Positions 5,838 to 9,618 of a DNA stretch of 9,618 bases are shown here, piece by piece. Each line of letters begins with the position of its first letter. Position 1 is the stretch's first letter. Source of the stretch: CAYJOG01 sp964371695 [NCBI: uncultured bacterium] (GTDB lineage Bacteria; CAYJOG01); NCBI GenBank assembly GCA_964371695.1, contig CAYJOG010000064.1, positions 1 to 9,618 on the forward strand. Direction: 5' to 3'. The position numbers and the translations under genes are program-made. Under the pieces are notes generated by a model. The model did not search any database, was not told where the DNA came from, and worked only from the letters and a program-made list of their open reading frames with translations.

Positions 5838-7400
5838 TTGAACAATCACCGCCACACCTTTCGCCGCACGGCCGTTTTGCTGATGGCGACACTGATGGCG
5901 TTGGCGGCGCTGCGGGGTCAGGGCCAGCCGCCAGAGGCGTGGTCCACCGGCACACCCCCGCCCGAAGACCTCACCTGCCCCCAGGGCTGGGTCAAGGCCG
6001 CCCAGGTCACCGCCCCCGAAACCCGCGCCTGGACTCCCCCCGTGAGCCGCCAGTTGCCCGGCAACTATCACCGGGGCATGGCGCTGGCCTTCGTGCCCGG
6101 CAAAACGCCCCTCAGCCGCTGGTGGTATCAGGTGACGCTGCCCGGCGGCGGCAAGGGCGCGCTGCCCGCGTGGGAATCGGCCCTGGCCTGCGTGCCCACC
6201 CATTACCTCACGCGCAACTTTCCCAAAAACCTGCCGCCGGGCCAGGCCGCCATGGTGGTGGCGGGGCAGGTGGGCCTGCGCAACGAACCCACCACCGAAA
6301 AACTCGCCTGGCTGGACAACACCCGCGTGGCCGAGCTGCACCAGGGCACCGTGATGCGCGTGATGGGCCGCGCGGCAAATGGCTGGCTCAAGGTGCGCCC
6401 CGGCTCTCTCGCGGGCGCGCCGCTGTGGTATCTGCAAGCCCACGACCTGTACCCCATTCAGGAGCCGCCCCCCGCCGAGCTGCTGGAACTGCGCATCTTC
6501 AGCGAGCCGCCGGGCGTACCCCACGTGACGCTCACCGCCTCGCGGCCCCTGCCGGTGATGGTGAAGCAGTGGGGCGACAGGGCGCTGTCGGTGCAGATTT
6601 TTGTGGACCGCGTGAGCGGGGCGGCGCAGCAGGCGGTGCTCTCGGCGGGGGGCAAGCTGATGACGGGTCAGGTGACGCTGCCGCTTTATTTTCAGAAACC
6701 CGTGGCGGGTTTTGTGGAGGGCTGGAACTTCACGGGTCTGGAGCAACCCGCCGCCTGGGCGCTCTACAGCGCGCCGCCGCCCGTGCCGCCGCCGGGGGGC
6801 TGGCGGGCGGGGCTGAACGGCTTGCGGGTGGTGCTGGACCCAGGCCATGGCGCGGGCTTTGAACTACCGGGCTGTAAATATGGGGGGCTATAAAACCACG
6901 GCGGGGTCTGGTATAAAGAGGAAACCTTCACCCTGGCCATCGGCTTGGCCACGCGGGACGAACTCACCCGGCGTGGGGCCACGGTGTTGATGACCCGCGA
7001 AGGCCCCAACCCAAGCATGATGAGCCTCTATGCCCGCTCGCGTTTTGCGCGGCTGAACCAGGGGCAGGTGTTCATCAGCCACCACACCAATGCCGGGCCG
7101 TCTGCCGCACGGGGCGTGGAGGTGTATTACTTCACGCCCCAGAGCCGGGCGCTGGCCCAGGCGATGGTGATGCAGGTGGCCGCGGCCCAGGCCAACCCGG
7201 CGCGCAAGGCGGCGTTCAGCAGCTTTGGCGTGCTGCGCCACACGGCCATGCCGGCGGTGCTCATCGAACACGCCTTTCACAGCAACCCCGCCGAAGCCAA
7301 GCGCCTGACCGCGCCCGATTTTTATCAGCAGGCCGCCTTTGGCGTGGCCGAGGGCCTGACCGCCTGGCTGGAGAAGGTGTATCCGGCGGAGGGGATGTGA
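5838..7400 (+). pseudogene. N-acetylmuramoyl-L-alanine amidase (Amidase_3, AmiC-like), interrupted by an in-frame TAA
   Basis: 520 codons from TTG 5838 to TGA 7400 are continuous in one frame except for TAA at 6891-6893 (codon 352). The enzyme class cleaves the amide bond between MurNAc and L-Ala in peptidoglycan, in the periplasm, usually during daughter-cell separation. Residues 1-27 form a signal peptide (RR at 9-10, hydrophobic 11-25), which supports the TTG start. Residues 137-200 resemble a bacterial SH3-like domain (VGLRNEP, NGWLKVRP). Residues 215-310 form a beta-rich region. The Amidase_3 domain starts at 330. Zinc-ligand candidates are H337 in DPGHG, E361 or E362 in WYKEE and H416 in SHHTN; the catalytic glutamate is E477 in VLIEHAF. 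The stop falls between the first and second ligand, so neither half alone could be active. It may be a true nonsense mutation, or a sequencing error such as paired homopolymer indels. Confidence 0.85.
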
Positions 7401-7449
7401 GGGAGATTTTTATTCCTGTCTTGGAGGGGGAAATGTGGCCCCCTCGTCA

Positions 7450-7574
7450 CCTCTCCCCTTTACGGGGAGAGGTCGGCGCGTAGCGCCGGGTAATGGGCGC
7501 GGGGGGTCTTTTGGGAATGAGGCCGCATGTTGATGCTGCCGGGTGCGCCCAGCGGCACGACAGTGCCGGGGTCA
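7450..7574 (+). repeat. Long modular hairpin repeat, copy B
   Basis: Hairpin CCTCTCCCC (7450-7458) / GGGGAGAGG (7464-7472), then CGGCGC-GTA-GCGCCG (7474-7488), then a shared tail beginning GGGTAATGGGCGCGG. The tail includes GGGTCTTTTGGGA and an imperfect GGCCGCAT/ATGCTGCC palindrome. It matches copies A and C closely; similarity with copy C continues to about GCCGGGGTCA near 7574. It begins about 50 bp after the amidase stop. Confidence 0.85.
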
Positions 7575-7613
7575 AATATGAGAAAAAACCTTATTTGGTT
7601 ATTTTTTACATCG

Positions 7614-7666
7614 CCCTCACCCGGCCTTCGGCCACCCTCTCCCATGCAAGGCACGGGAGAGGGAAA
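7614..7666 (+). repeat. Two-hairpin CCCTCACCC repeat, copy 2
   Basis: CCCTCACCC is followed by GGCC-TTC-GGCC and CCCTCTCCC (7635-7643) / GGGAGAGGG (7655-7663), with loop ATGCAAGGCAC. The loop is almost identical to that of copy A at 96-106 (ATGCAAAGCAC), which links the short and long repeat types. Confidence 0.85.
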
Positions 7667-7682
7667 AAGGCGGCGCTCGTTT

Positions 7683-7813
7683 CCTTCTCCCGTTCGAAGG
7701 ATGGGAGAAGGTGGCGCGTAGCGCCGGATAATGGGCGCGGGCGGTCTTTTGGGATTGCGGCAACATATTGATGCTGCCGGGCGCGCACAGCGGCGCGGCA
7801 GCGCCGGGCGTCA
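7683..7813 (+). repeat. Long modular hairpin repeat, copy C
   Basis: Its first hairpin is CCTTCTCCC (7683-7691) / GGGAGAAGG (7703-7711): compared with the other copies an extra T in the left arm is matched by an extra A in the right arm, so pairing is kept. GGCGC-GTA-GCGCC and the shared tail follow. The tail palindrome reads CGGCAACAT/ATGCTGCCG; its single A-C mismatch would be a G-U pair in minus-strand RNA. Copies B and C are in tandem, about 110 bp apart. Confidence 0.85.
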
Positions 7814-7847
7814 GACAAAAAGCAAAAACCAACTTTTTTATGTCTGA

Positions 7848-7876
7848 CTGGATTCCCGCCTGCGCGGGAATGACGG
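7848..7876 (-). repeat. Palindromic repeat ATTCCCGC/GCGGGAAT, copy 2
   Basis: ATTCCCGC (7852-7859), loop CTGC, GCGGGAAT (7864-7871), flanked by CTGG and GACGG. It is the inverted counterpart of the unit at 2511-2540. Just before it, GTCAGAC (7810-7816) and GTCTGAC (7842-7848) form a further 7-bp inverted repeat around an AT-rich spacer. Confidence 0.85.
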
Positions 7877-7903
7877 CAGGAGGGTAGGTCTTCTCTTTAC
7901 CCC

Positions 7904-7967
7904 CCTCTCCCCTTGAGGGAGAGGTCGGCGAAAATCGCATAGGGTGCGATTTGAGACGGGTGAGGGG
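7904..7967 (-). repeat. Two-hairpin CCCTCACCC repeat, copy 3, variant stem
   Basis: Inverted relative to the other short copies: CCTCTCCC (7904-7911) / GGGAGAGG (7917-7924), then a second hairpin AAATCGCA-TAGGG-TGCGATTT (7932-7952), then GGGTGAGGGG. The second stem has an entirely different sequence from its counterparts (GGCC, GCCCC, GGCGC stems) but is still perfectly paired over 8 bp. Confidence 0.8.
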
Positions 7968-8019
7968 TTTATTCAAATGCAAAAAAACAAATATCTTTTG
8001 ATTTTTTGCTTATTTTTCG

Positions 8020-8068
8020 CCCCTCACCCGCCCCTTCGGGGCACCCTCTCCCCATAGGGGAGAGGGAA
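8020..8068 (+). repeat. Two-hairpin CCCTCACCC repeat, copy 4
   Basis: CCCCTCACCC is followed by GCCCC-TTC-GGGGC (8030-8042) and CCCTCTCCCC (8044-8053), loop ATA, GGGGAGAGGG (8057-8066). It ends about 60 bp downstream of the stop of the minus-strand gene at 8129. A short palindrome CTTTTGCAAAAG lies at 8088-8099 between the two. Confidence 0.85.
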
Positions 8069-8128
8069 CGATGCTGGCGTGCGCAAACTTTTGCAAAAGG
8101 CTCTAACAGGGTGTTTCTCAGCACCCCG

Positions 8129-8857
8129 CTACGTCACCCTCTGGGCATTCAGGGGATTCTCCGTTGATTCCTGCGGCGTGATTTCTCCCACCCTCACCTG
8201 GGGCGCGTTGTTCATCTCGGTCAGCACCCAGTCCCAGAAAACACAGGCGGCTTTTTCGTCGCCCTGGGCCAGTGACACGTGTTTGGGAATCAGCACCCTG
8301 TTGTAAGGCGGCGTGAGATAAAACGCCCGCACCTTTTCGCCGGGGGCCGGGCGGGGGTTGAGGATGCACTCCATCAGCAGGCCCTCGCGCCACAGAGCCA
8401 GCAGGTGGGGCAGATGTTCGTCGCTCACCGTGTCTGGGTCCAGCACAAAACTGGTGCGGTGCTGGCGTCCGGGGCCGCCGAGGGTGAGGGGTTTGCCCTT
8501 TTGACGGAACAGCCATTCTTCGGGGGGCAGGTTTTCTTTTTCACCCGCTTCAAAGGCGTGCAGCATCAGCAGCGCCATGGCCCGCAAAAGCTGCTCAGCC
8601 GCCACCCCCAGCACCGGCCACAGGGGCGGCGTGAGGCGCGTGAGGTTTTCGGCCTCGCGCCAGCGATTTGGCTCAAACCGCACCACGTCGGCGCAAAAGG
8701 CGCGGAAGTCCGCCCCCGTCGCCACCGGTTCATCGGGGGCCATGGCGCTGAGCGAAAACCCGAAACGCCGGGCGGCGTTTTCACCGGTCAGCGACAACAC
8801 CAGCACCTGTTCAGCACCCTGGAACGATTCATTCAGCGAGAGTCTCAAAAGCTGCAT
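8129..8857 (-). CDS. Protein of unknown function
   Basis: 242 aa from the ATG at 8857; I do not recognise the family. No signal peptide is visible and the composition suggests a soluble cytoplasmic protein. It begins with a probable beta strand (MQLLRLSL) and a second one at VLVLSLTG (18-25). A helix-rich stretch (about 48-112) contains AAEQLLRAMALLMLHAFEAGEKE, split by me as residues 86-108. Later come WREGLLMECIL (156-166), a beta segment EKVRAFYLTPPYNRVLIPK (174-192) and a helix CVFWDWVLTEM (205-215). No catalytic motif is apparent. An in-frame ATG at 8917 would add 20 residues; neither start has a convincing ribosome binding site, and 8857 is preferred because it leaves the opposing promoter region free. 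It diverges from the 9006 gene across 148 bp. The stop is TAG. Confidence 0.7.
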   Translation of the reverse strand: MQLLRLSLNESFQGAEQVLVLSLTGENAARRFGFSLSAMAPDEPVATGADFRAFCADVVRFEPNRWREAENLTRLTPPLWPVLGVAAEQLLRAMALLMLHAFEAGEKENLPPEEWLFRQKGKPLTLGGPGRQHRTSFVLDPDTVSDEHLPHLLALWREGLLMECILNPRPAPGEKVRAFYLTPPYNRVLIPKHVSLAQGDEKAACVFWDWVLTEMNNAPQVRVGEITPQESTENPLNAQRVT

Positions 8858-8952
8858 GGGGTCATCATAAAAGAAAGTAGGAGTAAAACATCTGGATAAT
8901 GGGCCAGGTTTTTCCATCACCGGGCAACACCGGCTTTTTGCCCCCGTGTTGC

Positions 8953-8983
8953 TTGATTTCCCCATGCCATGTTTGGCTATACT
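8953..8983 (+). promoter_or_regulatory. Possible sigma-70-type promoter of the acidic-tail gene
   Basis: TATACT (8978-8983) is a good -10 box, with TTGATT (8953-8958) as a possible -35 box. The 19-bp spacing is longer than the usual 17. The start codon lies about 22 bp downstream of the -10 box, giving a short leader of about 15 nt with AAGGTG as the ribosome binding site. Confidence 0.4.
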
Positions 8984-9005
8984 TCCGGCTGCAAAAAGGT
9001 GCCCC

Positions 9006-9530
9006 ATGCGCGAAATGATTCTCAAAACCATCATCGAATTTGAAGAGCCGGAGCAGGCCCGCGAACTGGCCGCTTTGCTCAACCCTGAAGACGACGACCA
9101 GATGGAGTCGCTCAAGAACACCCTGCGCGGCCTGGGTGAGGTTTCGTTTGCCAGCAAGAAGGGCAACGTGGCGGATTTGCTGGAGGCCCCCCGCAGCGGC
9201 AGCAAGGGTTCGTTTGTGGTGCGCGAGGCGTCTCTGAAGGGCACCACCGAACTGAAGGTGACCCTGGAAGGCGTGGGCGACGCGGGCTGGCTCATGGGCA
9301 TTGGTCTGGCGCTGCTGGCCGACGAAAACGGCGGCACCCTGCAAGACGCCACACTGGACGACCCCAATCAGAAAACCACCTTCGACTTTTTATGGGACGG
9401 CGAAAAAGCCCGCTACAGTCAGGCTGTGCGCGGTGTGGGTGGGGGCGACGACGAAGACGAGGAAGAAGACGAAGACCGGGAATTTGACGACGAGGACTTT
9501 GACGAAGAGTTCCGCGACGAGGATTTTTAG
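9006..9530 (+). CDS. Protein of unknown function with a hyperacidic C-terminal tail
   Basis: 174 aa; family not recognised. Residues 1-145 look like a compact soluble alpha/beta domain, with a helical first part (MILKTIIEFEEPEQARELAA, from 4) and probable strands at GEVSFAS (44-50), FVVREASL (70-77) and ELKVTLEGV (82-90). A small hydrophobic stretch GWLMGIGLALLA lies at 94-105. Residues 148-174 are almost entirely Asp and Glu, punctuated by FDDEDF and RDEDF. Such tails are typical of proteins that interact with basic partners or mimic nucleic acid; any such role here is inference. The ATG at 9006 is preceded by AAGGTG at 4-nt spacing; the ATG at 9015 is an alternative without a well-placed site. 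It diverges from the 8857 gene. The stop is TAG and no terminator is evident in the 88 bp that follow. Confidence 0.8.
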   Translation: MREMILKTIIEFEEPEQARELAALLNPEDDDQMESLKNTLRGLGEVSFASKKGNVADLLEAPRSGSKGSFVVREASLKGTTELKVTLEGVGDAGWLMGIGLALLADENGGTLQDATLDDPNQKTTFDFLWDGEKARYSQAVRGVGGGDDEDEEEDEDREFDDEDFDEEFRDEDF

Positions 9531-9618
9531 TTCATTTTTGGAATTGGTGGGTCATCAGAAAAAGCCCCCGAACTCCCCCGCCCTGCGACACCCGCACGGA
9601 CGCGGACACACATCACCA

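Noticed and set aside
5706-6848. Long open frame (380 codons) on the minus strand opposite the amidase and dciA end
   Set aside because: It lies fully antisense to a frame with clear signal peptide and amidase motifs, is rich in His/Arg/Gly/Gln typical of GC-rich antisense frames, and shows no domain.
5702-6862. 386-codon plus-strand frame overlapping the amidase
   Set aside because: A shifted-frame shadow of the amidase: Arg/Gly/Ala-rich, with no domain and no plausible start.
6891-6893. Programmed stop-codon readthrough or recoding in the amidase
   Set aside because: TAA is the least leaky stop, no recoding structure is evident, and TAA is used as a normal stop in the same window. Mutation or sequence error is more likely.
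7493-7982. Short open frames in the right repeat island
   Set aside because: All of them translate the repeated hairpin elements, so similar peptides appear at each copy; none has a ribosome binding site or motif.
7401-8128. CRISPR array
   Set aside because: The repeats are not regularly spaced, occur in both orientations, are individually palindromic and are separated by unequal intervals; no cas gene is present.
8915-8940. Intrinsic terminator between the divergent genes
   Set aside because: Only a 4-bp CCGG/CCGG stem precedes the short T-run, and neither gene transcribes toward it in a sensible way.
8858-9367. N-terminal extension of the 242-aa protein up to 9367
   Set aside because: It is antisense to the acidic-tail gene; the Ser/Arg/Pro-rich peptide is a shadow.

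Overview
The window is GC-rich bacterial chromosome with densely packed homopolymer-rich genes. A PhoU protein, a DciA-type (DUF721) helicase-loading protein, exported proteins with Sec signal peptides and a zinc-dependent cell-wall amidase point to a Gram-negative bacterium, most likely a member of the Pseudomonadota. I cannot name the genus. All three stop codons end genes here (TAA, TGA, TAG), so the standard bacterial code applies.

Layout. Positions 1-376 hold no gene but carry several hairpin-forming repeats. On the minus strand follow a signal-peptide TPR protein with a C-terminal propeller-like region (2494-377), an exported protein of unknown function (about 4271-2766) and PhoU (5078-4416). 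A 136-bp divergent intergenic region separates phoU from dciA (5215-5751, plus strand). Next comes an AmiC-like N-acetylmuramoyl-L-alanine amidase (5838-7400, plus), interrupted by one in-frame TAA inside its catalytic domain. Positions 7401-8128 form a second gene-free island built almost wholly from dispersed palindromic repeats. The right end has a divergent pair of unrecognised genes: a 242-aa protein (8857-8129, minus) and a 174-aa protein with an extremely acidic tail (9006-9530, plus).

How the genes relate. The minus-strand block (phoU and two exported proteins) is co-directional, but its genes are separated by repeat-rich gaps, so a single operon is not certain. dciA and the amidase gene run the same way, 86 bp apart. 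No pathway links all genes; replication (dciA), phosphate signalling (phoU) and envelope functions are simply adjacent.

The most unusual content is non-coding. There is (i) a run of five back-to-back inverted repeats (4160-4337) covering the 5' end of the unknown exported gene; (ii) a modular two-hairpin repeat family in at least seven copies whose stems vary in sequence but stay paired, three of them extended by a shared tail of about 90 bp; and (iii) a pair of mutually exclusive hairpins followed by a T-rich run just before dciA. I did not find a recognisable new multi-gene system such as a defence, secretion or biosynthetic cluster.
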